Shown: positions 36,056 through 44,595 of the stretch, piece by piece
Position numbering within the stretch: position 1 is the first letter of the stretch
How the letters are laid out: each line of letters opens with the position of its first letter
Source of the DNA: Herbidospora daliensis
GTDB taxonomy: Bacteria; Actinomycetota; Actinomycetes; Streptosporangiales; Streptosporangiaceae
Length of the DNA stretch: 64,000 nt
NCBI RefSeq assembly: GCF_001570585.1
Contig: NZ_BBXF01000001.1
Coordinates: forward strand, 239,421 to 303,420
Reading direction: 5' to 3'
Notes under the pieces: generated by a model
The model's database searches: none
What the model was told of the DNA's origin: nothing
What the model saw: the letters and a program-made list of their open reading frames with translations, nothing else
Position numbers and translations under genes: made by a program

Positions 36056-39000
36056 TCACACAGGGATCAGGTCGAACTGCTCCCATGGGCCGATCGCGGC
36101 GCGGTTGGTGACGAGGTTCTGCGACCCGCCGCCCTCCGCGCACACGTATTGACTGTTCACGGTGGCCCGCAGGCTGATCGAGCCGTCGCCGTTGGTCACC
36201 ACCGTGAAGCTCTCCCAGGACCCGGCCGAGGGCCGGTTCGCCAGCAGCGGCACGTTGCCGCCGCCCTGGTTCGTGACGTACTGGTTGTTCGCCACCGAGC
36301 GCAGGGCGATGTTGCCGCCGCCCAGGTCGACCCGGACGAACTGCTCGGTCGCCCCGGCGGTCGTCTTGTTGGCGATCAGCGGGGTGGTCGCGTTGGCGGC
36401 CGACACGTACAGGTTGTTGGCCCGCGACCGCAGCGTGTAGGTGTTCGCCGGGGTCGAGCCCGTGATCACCCGGAGCGCGTCGATCATGCCGACCGACGTG
36501 GTCTTGTTGACCACCCGGAGCGTGTGCTGGCCGCTGGACAGGCCGGTCTTGCTGTAGACGACCTGCTGCGCCTGCCGTGAGCCGCTCTGGTAGAGGTTCA
36601 CGTTCTGCTGGAACACGTTGTCGATGTAGACGTCGACGTTGCCCATGTCGGAGAACCGTTCCGAGAGGATCTCGATGCCGGTGCCGGTGAACGTGTAGGT
36701 CGCGGCGGCGTTGACGGTGGTGCTGTGGTGGGTGTCGTCGTTGTAGTCGCCGTAGCCCCGGCCGGTGGTCAGGTGCCAGTTCGAGTCGTAGGTCAGCTCG
36801 GTGTTGTTCACCAGGCCGGGCGTGCCGGCGCCGTTGAGGCCGAGGGTGGAGGCGGTGCCGCTCAGCGACTTGGCCGCCTGGTTGGCGGTGCCGGTGAGCT
36901 GCGTGTAGCTGTAGGCGGAGAGCAGCTTGGCGGTGCGCTCCACCACGTAGGTCGTGTTGGCGGCGGTCGCGAAGCTGACCTCGGCGGCCGAGCTGGTCGT
37001 GATGATCGCGTTGTCGGAGGTGCGGCGCACGCGGACCTGCTGGGTGCCCCACGGGTTCACCACGGTGGCCTGCTTGCCGTACAGGGACTTGACGCCGACG
37101 TACTTGGTCTCGTTGCCCTCGCGCTCGGAGGACACGATGAAGCCGTCCTTGGCCAGCAGCGAGAACTTCCCGATGAACGAGGAGCTGCTCGGCGCCGCCG
37201 GGAAGACCCGGATCTTGTCGTTGTACGACTGCATCAGCGACTCGTTCATGGCCGACATGTGCACACCGTGGTACTCGAACACGCCGTTGGTGTTGCTGGT
37301 GAAGCTGTTCGGGTAGTTCTGGTAGCGCTGCGCCATGGTCTTCATGCCCGCGAAGGCCTGGTCGCCCAGCCCGAGCCGGGCGGCCTGGACCGCGTCGTTG
37401 GCCCACACGTTGCCGTAGGGGTGCGGACGCACGTTCCAGGTGTTCAGCGCCGTCGAGTAGTCGGGGAAGCCGATGCCCGTCAGGTTGTAGGGCCAGATCA
37501 TCTCCGCCGACACGTTCTCGCCGTTGCGGGCCTGCGAGATCGGCGGCTGGTGCGGCTGGTAGGCGTTGTTGACCACCGAGTAGGGCACCAGGTTGTTCAG
37601 GATGTTCTGCAGTTCGGTGCGCAGGCTCGCGTCGACGCCGAGCTGCTGGGCCACCTGGATCGTCACGGGGAACAGGCTGCGGATCGCGGTCAGGTCGGTA
37701 AGGGCGTTCCGCACGTTCCAGTACGTCTCATGGGCGTTGGAGTTGGCGATGTAGTACTGGCCGGTCGAGGCGTCGCGCGACACGAAGCTCCGGTAGAACT
37801 TCGCCGCCTCGCGCATGAACGGGTAGGCCGTGTTCGCCAGGTAGGTCGCGTCGTTGGTGTACCGGTAGCGCAGGTACATGTTGTACGCGGCCTCGGCGGC
37901 GGTCGACATCGTGTTCTTGGTGAAGTCGCTGTTGATGGTGCCGCGCGCGTTGCCGTCCCAGCCGTAGGTCTCCGGCAGCCAGATGCCGTCGATGCCGTAT
38001 CTGGTCTGCGTGTACGACTTCAGCGCGTTGTAGTTGCGCGAATGGAGGTTGTTGAACACGTCCATCAGATCGATGTGGTTGGACGCGTAGAACGAGTAGT
38101 ACACGTGCCGCATGTTCCAGTACCAGTAGGCGTTGGACCATTTCGACTGGTCTCCGGTGGCACGGAAGACCCCGTTGATGAAGTGGAACGGGTAGTTGCC
38201 GTAACCGCCCGCGGCGACGATGTAGTTGCTCAGGTAGTAGAAGTTCTCGAGGTAGTCGTTGTCGGCGCTGCCGCCGTACTGGACGAACGACTTGCTCCAG
38301 AAGTCGTGCCAGAAGTTCTTGAAGTTGTTCAGCGTCGTGGTGATTCCGGCGCTCTTCACGTTGGTGAGCTGGTTGCGCGCCTGCTGCACCGAGTTGGCCG
38401 AGGGAGCGTTCTTCCGCGAGGCCGCGGTGAACCAGATCGTGTAGTCGCCGTCGGCGGTGATGCTGAGCCGGACGGTGCGCCCGTTGACGGTCGAGGTGGA
38501 GTAGTTCGCGCCCTCGACGGTGGCCGCGAAGGTGTAGCCGAACCCGTTGGCGTCGGTCTGGCCCCGGCTGAAGCCGGCGACCGAGGAGTCGTTGAACGTC
38601 GAGACCGTGCGCCAGGTGTTCAGGTCGGGGGTGTCGGCGATGTTCTGGACGGTGCTGGGGTCCCACAGGCCGAGGTCGACCGTGGTGGTGCCGAGCCCGC
38701 CCCGGCTGTCCTCGACGCGGATGCCCATGACCTCCGAGCCGGGCTGGCCGAGGATCGTCACGGTGCGGTTGTTGTCGTACTTGGTGGTCAGCGTGCCGTC
38801 GTACAGGTTGAGCCGCTGCTGGTAGGTCGTGTAGTTGCTGTCGAGGCCGGGGCTGGTGTTCAGGGTCAGCGTGCCGGCCGCGTAGGTCGACTGCTGGGCC
38901 AGGTCGGCGCCGGAGACCTGCATGGTCATGCCGTTCTGGCTCCAGACCATGGCGCCGGTCTTGCCGTTGCCGACCGTCAGCCCGTAGTTCGGGTTGGTGT

Positions 39001-39181
39001 TCGGCCGGTTGTACACGATGTCGTGCTTGGACAGGTAGCCCGCGCGATTGACGTTCAGGGCCCCGGCCGACTGGTCGAAGGCGTGGTCGGTCGTCGACGC
39101 CAGCGCGGGCGACGTCACCACTCCCCCGGCCGCGAGCCCGCCGACGAGCGCTAAGGCGGGGAGCGCTCTCAGAAATCTCAT
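36056..39181 (-). CDS. Secreted GH95-like alpha-L-fucosidase with C-terminal beta-trefoil
   Basis: A 1,041-aa secreted protein with signal peptide (ends SPALAS). Residues about 40-750 resemble GH95 enzymes: the N-terminal GNGKTGAMVWS, the (alpha/alpha)6-barrel stretch WPYNLTGIGFPDYSTALNTW, and the late NESLMQSYNDKIRVFPAAP. A jelly-roll module follows (about 770-910, HLTTGRGYGDYNDDTHHSTT), then a fascin-like beta-trefoil with three YV-rich repeats (about 915-1,041). It would release L-fucose from plant or animal glycans, which fits the fuconate dehydratase and importer 4 kb away. The family call rests on pattern memory; a related six-hairpin glycosidase is possible. Confidence 0.78.
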   Translation of the reverse strand: MRFLRALPALALVGGLAAGGVVTSPALASTTDHAFDQSAGALNVNRAGYLSKHDIVYNRPNTNPNYGLTVGNGKTGAMVWSQNGMTMQVSGADLAQQSTYAAGTLTLNTSPGLDSNYTTYQQRLNLYDGTLTTKYDNNRTVTILGQPGSEVMGIRVEDSRGGLGTTTVDLGLWDPSTVQNIADTPDLNTWRTVSTFNDSSVAGFSRGQTDANGFGYTFAATVEGANYSTSTVNGRTVRLSITADGDYTIWFTAASRKNAPSANSVQQARNQLTNVKSAGITTTLNNFKNFWHDFWSKSFVQYGGSADNDYLENFYYLSNYIVAAGGYGNYPFHFINGVFRATGDQSKWSNAYWYWNMRHVYYSFYASNHIDLMDVFNNLHSRNYNALKSYTQTRYGIDGIWLPETYGWDGNARGTINSDFTKNTMSTAAEAAYNMYLRYRYTNDATYLANTAYPFMREAAKFYRSFVSRDASTGQYYIANSNAHETYWNVRNALTDLTAIRSLFPVTIQVAQQLGVDASLRTELQNILNNLVPYSVVNNAYQPHQPPISQARNGENVSAEMIWPYNLTGIGFPDYSTALNTWNVRPHPYGNVWANDAVQAARLGLGDQAFAGMKTMAQRYQNYPNSFTSNTNGVFEYHGVHMSAMNESLMQSYNDKIRVFPAAPSSSSFIGKFSLLAKDGFIVSSEREGNETKYVGVKSLYGKQATVVNPWGTQQVRVRRTSDNAIITTSSAAEVSFATAANTTYVVERTAKLLSAYSYTQLTGTANQAAKSLSGTASTLGLNGAGTPGLVNNTELTYDSNWHLTTGRGYGDYNDDTHHSTTVNAAATYTFTGTGIEILSERFSDMGNVDVYIDNVFQQNVNLYQSGSRQAQQVVYSKTGLSSGQHTLRVVNKTTSVGMIDALRVITGSTPANTYTLRSRANNLYVSAANATTPLIANKTTAGATEQFVRVDLGGGNIALRSVANNQYVTNQGGGNVPLLANRPSAGSWESFTVVTNGDGSISLRATVNSQYVCAEGGGSQNLVTNRAAIGPWEQFDLIPV

Positions 39182-39356
39182 GTCATCGATCTCCTGGTCA
39201 CCACAGCAGATTCAGGGGGTGCGTCCCTCTGGCAGGGGAGCCGCCGGGCCCCCTTACCGGCAATCGGCGACCGGTGTGAGACAGCCCGACGGCCCCTCTG
39301 CGCAGGCACAGGTCCGACTCACACTGTTACCAAGTCGGAACTGTCAGGCGCAGTTA

Positions 39357-39367
39357 ACATTGGATGT
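39357..39367. promoter_or_regulatory. 11-bp motif copy, GH95-like gene side
   Basis: ACATTGGATGT; its complement ACATCCAATGT differs from ACATCCGATGT at one base. It overlaps GTTAAC at 39353, so, as at the GH5 promoter, the two elements are adjacent. Confidence 0.5.
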
Positions 39368-39497
39368 CTTCGGGCGTCAATAGCGCCTTCCAACTTGAGC
39401 CGCCGGTCGAATCCGATCAAGAATCCCCGGACAGACCGGCGATCAGCTGCTTTTTATGTCGGATGCGAGAAGAAACTCCGTCGGACCGGTCCCAAAT

Positions 39498-39508
39498 ACC
39501 TCCGATGT
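39498..39508. promoter_or_regulatory. 11-bp motif copy, ThuA-gene side
   Basis: ACCTCCGATGT, one base away from ACATCCGATGT, 150 bp upstream of the ThuA-domain gene. Confidence 0.45.
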
Positions 39509-39657
39509 CTTGAGATCGTTATCGTCCGTTGACGGTCTCCTGTCAGATGTGCAAACCTTTCGGAGCACCCGCACGCGAGTGGCTCCGCGTGCTTTCGAAA
39601 TCCATCTTTCGGGCAGCGATCGGCGCACGCTCCCGCGAGCACAGTTGGGAGTCACGT

Positions 39658-41772
39658 ATGCGCCGACTGCTCATGGCGCTCCTGGGGGCGGTCCTGTTAG
39701 GGAGCACGCTCTCTGCGGTGCCTACGGCCGCGAACGCGGCACCGCTCACGAAGGTCCTCGTCTTCAGCAAGACCGCCGGGTTCCGGCACGACTCGATCCC
39801 GGCGGGCCTCGCCGCGATCCAGCAGCTCGGCTCCGCCAACGGGTTCACCGTGACGGCCACCGAGGACGCCGCCCAGTTCACCACGGCCAACCTGGCGCAG
39901 TACCAGGCGGTCGTCTGGCTCTCCACCACCGGTGACGTGCTGAACGCGGCCCAGCAGACCGCGTTCCAGTCGTACATCGCGGGTGGCGGGGGCTACGTCG
40001 GCGTGCACGCGGCGGCCGACACCGAATACGACTGGTCCTGGTACGGCGGCCTCGTCGGCGCCTACTTCGCCAGCCACCCGGCCAACCAGAACGCCCTCGT
40101 CAGGGTCGAGGACCGGTCGAACGTGTCGACCTCGCACCTGCCGCCGACCTGGACGCGGCTCGACGAGTGGTACAACTACCGCACCAACCCCCGTTCGGTG
40201 GCCCGGGTGCTGGCCTCGCTCGACGAGTCGACGTACAGCGGCGGTTCGATGGGCGGCGACCACCCGATCACCTGGTGCCAGAACTACGGCGGCGGCCGGA
40301 GCTGGTACACCGGCATGGGGCACACCCAGGAGACCTTCGCCGATTCGAACTTCCGGCAGATGCTGCTGGGCGGCATCCAGATCGCGGCCGGGGCGCGGGC
40401 GGCCGACTGCCGGCCCGAGACCGGCTACACCCCGCTCTTCGACGGCACCCAGGCCAGCCTCGACCAGTGGCGGCAGGCCGGACCGGGCGGCTTCACGCTG
40501 GCGAACGGCACCCTGACCTCGTTCGGCGGCATGGGCCTGCTCTGGTATCCGGTGACCCCGTTCGCGAACTACTCGCTCAAGCTCGACTGGATGATGCCGG
40601 GCGACGACAACGGCGGCGTCTTCATCGGCTTCCCCGACCCCAACGGCGACCCGTGGCGGCCGGTCGACACCGGCCACGAGATCCAGATCGACGCCACCGA
40701 CGCCGACCCGACCCGGACCACCGGCAGCGTCTACAGCTTCCGGGCCCCCGACACCGCCCTGCGGGACGCCGCGCTGAACCCGCCCGGCTCGTGGAACGCC
40801 TACGAGATCAGGGTGACCGGCCAGCGGGTCGAGATCTGGCTCAACGGCGTGAAGATCAACGACTACACGAGCACCCGGGCCATCCAGAACGGCCACGTCG
40901 GCGTCCAGAACGACGGCGCCGGGCTCGACATCAACTACCGCAACATCCGCGTCAAGGGCGAGACGACCCAGCCGCCGGCCACCGACCTCGCCCGGGGCAA
41001 GACGGTGACCGCCTCCAGCGTGGAGCCCGGCAGCGCCCACGCCGCCGCCAACGCGGTCGACGGCAACACCGCGACCCGCTGGGGCTCGGCCTACGCCGAC
41101 CCGCAGTGGATCACCGTCGACCTGGGGGCGTCCTACAACGTCAACCGGGTCAGGCTGAACTGGGAAGCGGCCTTCGCGCGCCAGTACCGCGTGGAGGTCT
41201 CCCCCGACAACGCCACCTGGACGACCATCAACACCCAGACCGCTTCGGACGGCGGCGTGGATGACCTCACGGTCTCCGGCGTCGGTAGATATATCCGGAT
41301 TTATGGCACTCAGCGCGCCCTCCCGGCCTACGGCTACTCCCTCTGGGACCTCAGCGTCTACGGCACCCCCGCCTCCGGCGGGCCGACGCTGCTGTCCCGG
41401 AGCCGCCCGGTGACGGTCTCCAGCGTCGAGCCGAACAGCGCCCACGCGGGCGCCAACGCGGTCGACGGCAACACCGCCACCCGCTGGGGCTCGGCCTACG
41501 CCGACCCGCAGTGGATCACCGTCGACCTCGGCCAGACCCGTTCGATCACCCGGGTCCGGCTCCAGTGGGAGGCCGCCTACGGCCGCGCCTACCGGGTGGA
41601 GACCTCCCCCGACAACGCCACCTGGACCACGATCTCGACCCAGACCGCGAGCGACGGCGGCGTCGACGACCTCACGGTCAACGGCACCGGCCGCTACGTC
41701 CGGGTCTACGGCACCCAGCGGGCCACCGCCTGGGGCTACTCGCTCTGGGAGCTCGACGTCTACGGCTCCTAG
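39658..41772 (+). CDS. Secreted ThuA / DUF1080 protein with two CBM32 domains
   Basis: A 704-aa secreted protein. Signal peptide (about 1-24, ends AANAAPL). ThuA-like domain (about 25-250; VLVFSKTAGFRHDSI, YVGVHAAADTEYDW, DHPITWC, TGMGHTQETF). A 3-keto-disaccharide-hydrolase/DUF1080 concanavalin-like domain (about 255-440; TPLFDGTQASLDQW, DDNGGVFIGF). Two tandem CBM32 domains (about 445-704). Related actinomycete proteins often carry ThuA, DUF1080, PKD and GSDH in one chain; here they are split between this gene and 32674-35925. GGGAG lies 6 nt before ATG 39658; an in-frame start at 39529 is rejected. Confidence 0.9.
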   Translation: MRRLLMALLGAVLLGSTLSAVPTAANAAPLTKVLVFSKTAGFRHDSIPAGLAAIQQLGSANGFTVTATEDAAQFTTANLAQYQAVVWLSTTGDVLNAAQQTAFQSYIAGGGGYVGVHAAADTEYDWSWYGGLVGAYFASHPANQNALVRVEDRSNVSTSHLPPTWTRLDEWYNYRTNPRSVARVLASLDESTYSGGSMGGDHPITWCQNYGGGRSWYTGMGHTQETFADSNFRQMLLGGIQIAAGARAADCRPETGYTPLFDGTQASLDQWRQAGPGGFTLANGTLTSFGGMGLLWYPVTPFANYSLKLDWMMPGDDNGGVFIGFPDPNGDPWRPVDTGHEIQIDATDADPTRTTGSVYSFRAPDTALRDAALNPPGSWNAYEIRVTGQRVEIWLNGVKINDYTSTRAIQNGHVGVQNDGAGLDINYRNIRVKGETTQPPATDLARGKTVTASSVEPGSAHAAANAVDGNTATRWGSAYADPQWITVDLGASYNVNRVRLNWEAAFARQYRVEVSPDNATWTTINTQTASDGGVDDLTVSGVGRYIRIYGTQRALPAYGYSLWDLSVYGTPASGGPTLLSRSRPVTVSSVEPNSAHAGANAVDGNTATRWGSAYADPQWITVDLGQTRSITRVRLQWEAAYGRAYRVETSPDNATWTTISTQTASDGGVDDLTVNGTGRYVRVYGTQRATAWGYSLWELDVYGS

Positions 41773-41785
41773 GAACATCTGAGCG

Positions 41786-41814
41786 GCCCCCCTCGTCTTG
41801 CGGGCGAGGGGGGC
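41786..41814 (+). terminator. Terminator of the ThuA-domain gene
   Basis: GCCCCCCTCG pairs with CGAGGGGGGC around a 9-nt loop, 14 bp after the stop, followed by TTCCCCTTGT. Confidence 0.85.
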
Positions 41815-41840
41815 TTCCCCTTGTGCCCGGCACGCGGATC

Positions 41841-41871
41841 GGCCCTCCTCGTCTCACTGACGAGGAGGGCC
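41841..41871 (-). terminator. Hairpin after the chitinase gene
   Basis: A perfect 13-bp stem (GGCCCTCCTCGTC and complement) with loop TCACT, 60 bp past the chitinase stop. A weaker inverted repeat with GGTCCGG/CCGGACC arms lies between it and the gene (about 41885-41917). Confidence 0.75.
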
Positions 41872-41930
41872 GTCACCGGCACGGGGTCCGGGCCTGGCGA
41901 CTCGGGCTCCGGACCCCGGCTGCCTCCGGT

Positions 41931-43301
41931 CTAGAAACCGGCGGTGATGCGGGTGAAGTCCCAGTTCGACTGGGCCACGCCCGAGCACGTCTCGCTCAGG
42001 CCGCCCGAGCAGGGACGGTCGCGGTTGACCGACCAGAAGGCCAGCCGGCCGAGGCCGCGGGCCCTGGCCCAGTCGCGGATCGAGGTCCAGGTCGCGACCG
42101 TGGTGACCTCGCTGTTGTCGGAGTAGCCGTTCATGCCCGAGATGCCCATGCGGGCGTAGGCCTGCGCGTCGGTGTAGCCCCAGAGGGACTTGAGCTGGTT
42201 CTTCAGCCCCTCGGACGCGCTGACGGTGGAGTTGTAGATGTTGGAGGCGCCGAAGTTGAACGGCATGAGGGTGTAGTTGTCGATCGGCACGTTGAGCGCG
42301 CGGGCCTGCTGGAGGAAGCGGGCCTCGGCGCCGGCGGGGCCGTTCTGGCCGGTGCCGATGGTGACGACGATCCGGATGTTCGGGTTGTTCTGCTTGACGA
42401 TCTTGAGACCGTTGAGGATGCGGTCCTGGACGGTGTAGTTGCCCATCTCGTCGGTGTTCTCGACGTCGAAGTCGACCACGTTCGGGCCGTGGGCGTTGAT
42501 GACCTGCTGCACGGCGCCGGCGAAGGCCGCCGGGGTGGAGCAGTTCGGGCCGAGCTTGTTGCCCGACCAGCCGCCGAAGGAGATCTGGACCTGGCCGCCC
42601 GCGGCCTTGATGGCGTTGATGGTCGACTGGTCGGTGCCGCCGGTCAGCGGGCGGGAGCCGTCCCAGCGCGGCACGCAGCCGCCGCCGGACAGGATGAAGG
42701 CCATCGTGAACGAGCGCACGCCGGTCTGGCTCATGATCGAGGTGGCGCTGGGCGGGCTGCCCCAGCCGAGGTAGAGGTAGGGCGTGCCGGGGAACTTGGC
42801 CGGGTTGCCGGGGTCGGGGTCGGGGTTGCCGCCGCCGGTCGGCAGGGTCCAGCGCTGGTTGGCGCCGGCGAAGCAGTCCCAGATCTGGAGCGGGGTGCCG
42901 TCGGCCGAGGAGTTGCCGGTGGCGTCGAGGCACTTGCCGAGGGCGCGCAGGGTGCCGTCGGACTGGGGGGTCCAGTTCTGGGCGGCGCTGCCGTTGCAGT
43001 CGTACAGCTGCACCCGCGTGCCGTTGGCCGTGCTGGCCGCGGCGACGTCGAGGCACTTGCCGAGGGCGCGGATGGTCTGGCCCTGGCCGGTCGTCCACTG
43101 CTGGGCGTTGGTGCCGTTGCAGGTGTAGAGCTGGACGGTGGTGCCGTTGGCCGGGTTCGCGGCGGCGACGTCGACACACTTGCCGCCGAAGCCGGTGATC
43201 TGCCCGACCGCCGCCTGGGCGGGGGCCGCGACGACACCGGTGAGCACGAGCGCGGCGGCGCTCAGCACGGCTCCGGCGCGCAACAGTAAGCGGAGGCGCA
43301 T
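41931..43301 (-). CDS. Secreted GH18 chitinase with N-terminal ricin-type domain
   Basis: A 456-aa secreted enzyme. Signal peptide (about 1-30, APAQAAVG). A CBM13 beta-trefoil (about 31-151) has three repeats, each with K-CVDV or K-CLD and QQW or QNW. A short Gly-Asn-Pro-Asp linker follows, then a GH18 barrel (about 165-456) with ISFGGWSG and the catalytic box NVVDFDVEN, whose last Glu is the acid/base. It resembles the compact exochitinase-type GH18 enzymes of actinomycetes that give chitobiose or oligomers from chitin. The ribosome site is GGAAAGAG about 8 nt before ATG 43301. The promoter and operator candidates at 43400-43418 lie 100 bp upstream. Confidence 0.92.
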   Translation of the reverse strand: MRLRLLLRAGAVLSAAALVLTGVVAAPAQAAVGQITGFGGKCVDVAAANPANGTTVQLYTCNGTNAQQWTTGQGQTIRALGKCLDVAAASTANGTRVQLYDCNGSAAQNWTPQSDGTLRALGKCLDATGNSSADGTPLQIWDCFAGANQRWTLPTGGGNPDPDPGNPAKFPGTPYLYLGWGSPPSATSIMSQTGVRSFTMAFILSGGGCVPRWDGSRPLTGGTDQSTINAIKAAGGQVQISFGGWSGNKLGPNCSTPAAFAGAVQQVINAHGPNVVDFDVENTDEMGNYTVQDRILNGLKIVKQNNPNIRIVVTIGTGQNGPAGAEARFLQQARALNVPIDNYTLMPFNFGASNIYNSTVSASEGLKNQLKSLWGYTDAQAYARMGISGMNGYSDNSEVTTVATWTSIRDWARARGLGRLAFWSVNRDRPCSGGLSETCSGVAQSNWDFTRITAGF

Positions 43302-43399
43302 GGGGGGTCTCTTTCCGACGAGCGAGTACGGGAAGAGGAGAGCCGGCCGTTGCTTCTCCTCTTAAATTAACTCGGATGGAACACCCTCCTACAGACCCT

Positions 43400-43418
43400 T
43401 GTCAATAGGAAAGTTTCC
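43400..43418 (-). promoter_or_regulatory. -35 box and palindrome upstream of the chitinase
   Basis: On the minus strand, TTGACA (plus 43400-43405) is a consensus -35. Directly upstream is the palindrome GGAAA-N-TTTCC (43408-43418). A weak -10 (TTCCAT, 43376-43381) fits an 18-nt spacer. No TGGTCTAGACCA-like chitinase direct repeat was seen. Confidence 0.5.
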
Positions 43419-43482
43419 GAATTAATTCACCCGCCGATGGCCTCGGAAAGCCCCCGAACTGCGGGAATGCGCTCTCCTGTCA

Positions 43483-44595
43483 TCACCGCCCATCAAGAGT
43501 GTGGAGAAGTCTGGTCACTTCGACGCGCCAGGCGCTGTCGGCCGGGTACCACCTGGACCGGTCCGCGAGTGCGCGGGCGGCGTGGCCGGCGGCGTCCGCC
43601 CGGGCCCCTGTCCGGGCGATCACCACCCACGGCCGCCCGGGGTCGGCCCCGCCCCACCAGGGCCGGGGCCGCACCGAGAACAACCCGGCGGCCAGCCGTG
43701 CCGCCCGTTCGGCGTCGCCCGGCCGGTCGGCCGCCTGGTGCGCCTCGGCCGTCAGCAGCGCCGCCCGGATCTGCCGCCCGGCGTCGAGCGGGCCGCCGAG
43801 CGACCTGCACGCCTCGGCCACGGCCAGCGCGCGCTCCGCGGCGTCGGCCACGCTCCCCAGGCCGGCGCGCCCGGCCCGCGCCCCCGGTCCGGGCCCGTTC
43901 TCGGGCGTCTTCGCTCCCGGGCCGGCCCCCGCCGCCGGCCCGGGACCGTTCTCGTGCCCCGTCGGGGCGCGCACCGCCGCCAGCCGGGCGGAGGCTTCGA
44001 GGGCGCGGGCCTCCCAGGTGAGCAGGTGGTCGTCGCCCAGGACGGCCGCCCGCCGGCCGACCTCCTCGGCCGCCAGGCCCGCGGCCTCGGCGAGCGGGCG
44101 GCGGTCGTCCGGTTCGATCATCGGCAGGGTCAGCAGGGTGACGGCCAGGTCGGCGCGGGCCACGCCGGTCCAGTGGTCGTGGTGGCCGAGGATCTCGCGG
44201 CGGCGGGCGAGTTCGGCGCGCTGGGCGGTCAGCGCCCGCCGCAGGTCGTCGGGGCGGGCCCGGCGGGCCAGCCAGCGCAGGTGTCCGCTGGCGATCTCCA
44301 TGGTGACCGGGTCGTCGGGGCCGAGGGAGACGCCCGCCTCGGCGTGCACGGCCGCCCAGGCGGCCACCGTCTCGTCGACCTGGCGGGTACGGCTCAGTTC
44401 CCGTTCGGCCGCCGCCGCGATGCGGAGCACGATCGAATGGGAGGCGCCCAGGTGGGCGCGGGCGCCGGCGAGCAGATCACCCAGTTCGGCCGCGGCGGAC
44501 GGCCCGCCCGCGCGCACGATGGCGCGCAGGCGGGCGATCCAGGAGCGGTCGGCCGGCTGGGGCGGGCCGTCAGGCCGCACGGGGGCCGTTGTCAC
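43483..44595 (-). CDS. Helical repeat (TPR-like) protein of unknown function
   Basis: A 370-aa soluble protein rich in Ala, Arg and Leu, with repeating helical units (LGDLLAGARAHLGASHSIVL, AAWAAVHAEAGVSLGPDDPV, RRREILGHHDHWTGVARADL). This spacing resembles the TPR tails of actinomycete signalling proteins. A Gly-Pro-rich low-complexity insert (about 218-248, containing two similar ENGPGP units) separates two helical parts. There is no catalytic motif. GTG 44595 overlaps the upstream TetR-like gene by 26 bp, with GGAGG about 9 nt before it, so the two are co-translated. Confidence 0.78.
   Translation of the reverse strand: MTTAPVRPDGPPQPADRSWIARLRAIVRAGGPSAAAELGDLLAGARAHLGASHSIVLRIAAAAERELSRTRQVDETVAAWAAVHAEAGVSLGPDDPVTMEIASGHLRWLARRARPDDLRRALTAQRAELARRREILGHHDHWTGVARADLAVTLLTLPMIEPDDRRPLAEAAGLAAEEVGRRAAVLGDDHLLTWEARALEASARLAAVRAPTGHENGPGPAAGAGPGAKTPENGPGPGARAGRAGLGSVADAAERALAVAEACRSLGGPLDAGRQIRAALLTAEAHQAADRPGDAERAARLAAGLFSVRPRPWWGGADPGRPWVVIARTGARADAAGHAARALADRSRWYPADSAWRVEVTRLLHTLDGR

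Larger units (their letters stand above)
39182..39657. other. Divergent promoter region of two secreted-protein genes
   Basis: 476 bp between the GH95-like gene (minus) and the ThuA-domain gene (plus), without a convincing gene. GTTAAC (39353-39358) and two copies of the 11-bp motif (39357, 39498) lie here, with further ATCCGAT/ATCGGA words at about 39412 and 39460. The AT content is clearly higher than in the flanking genes. Confidence 0.7.
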
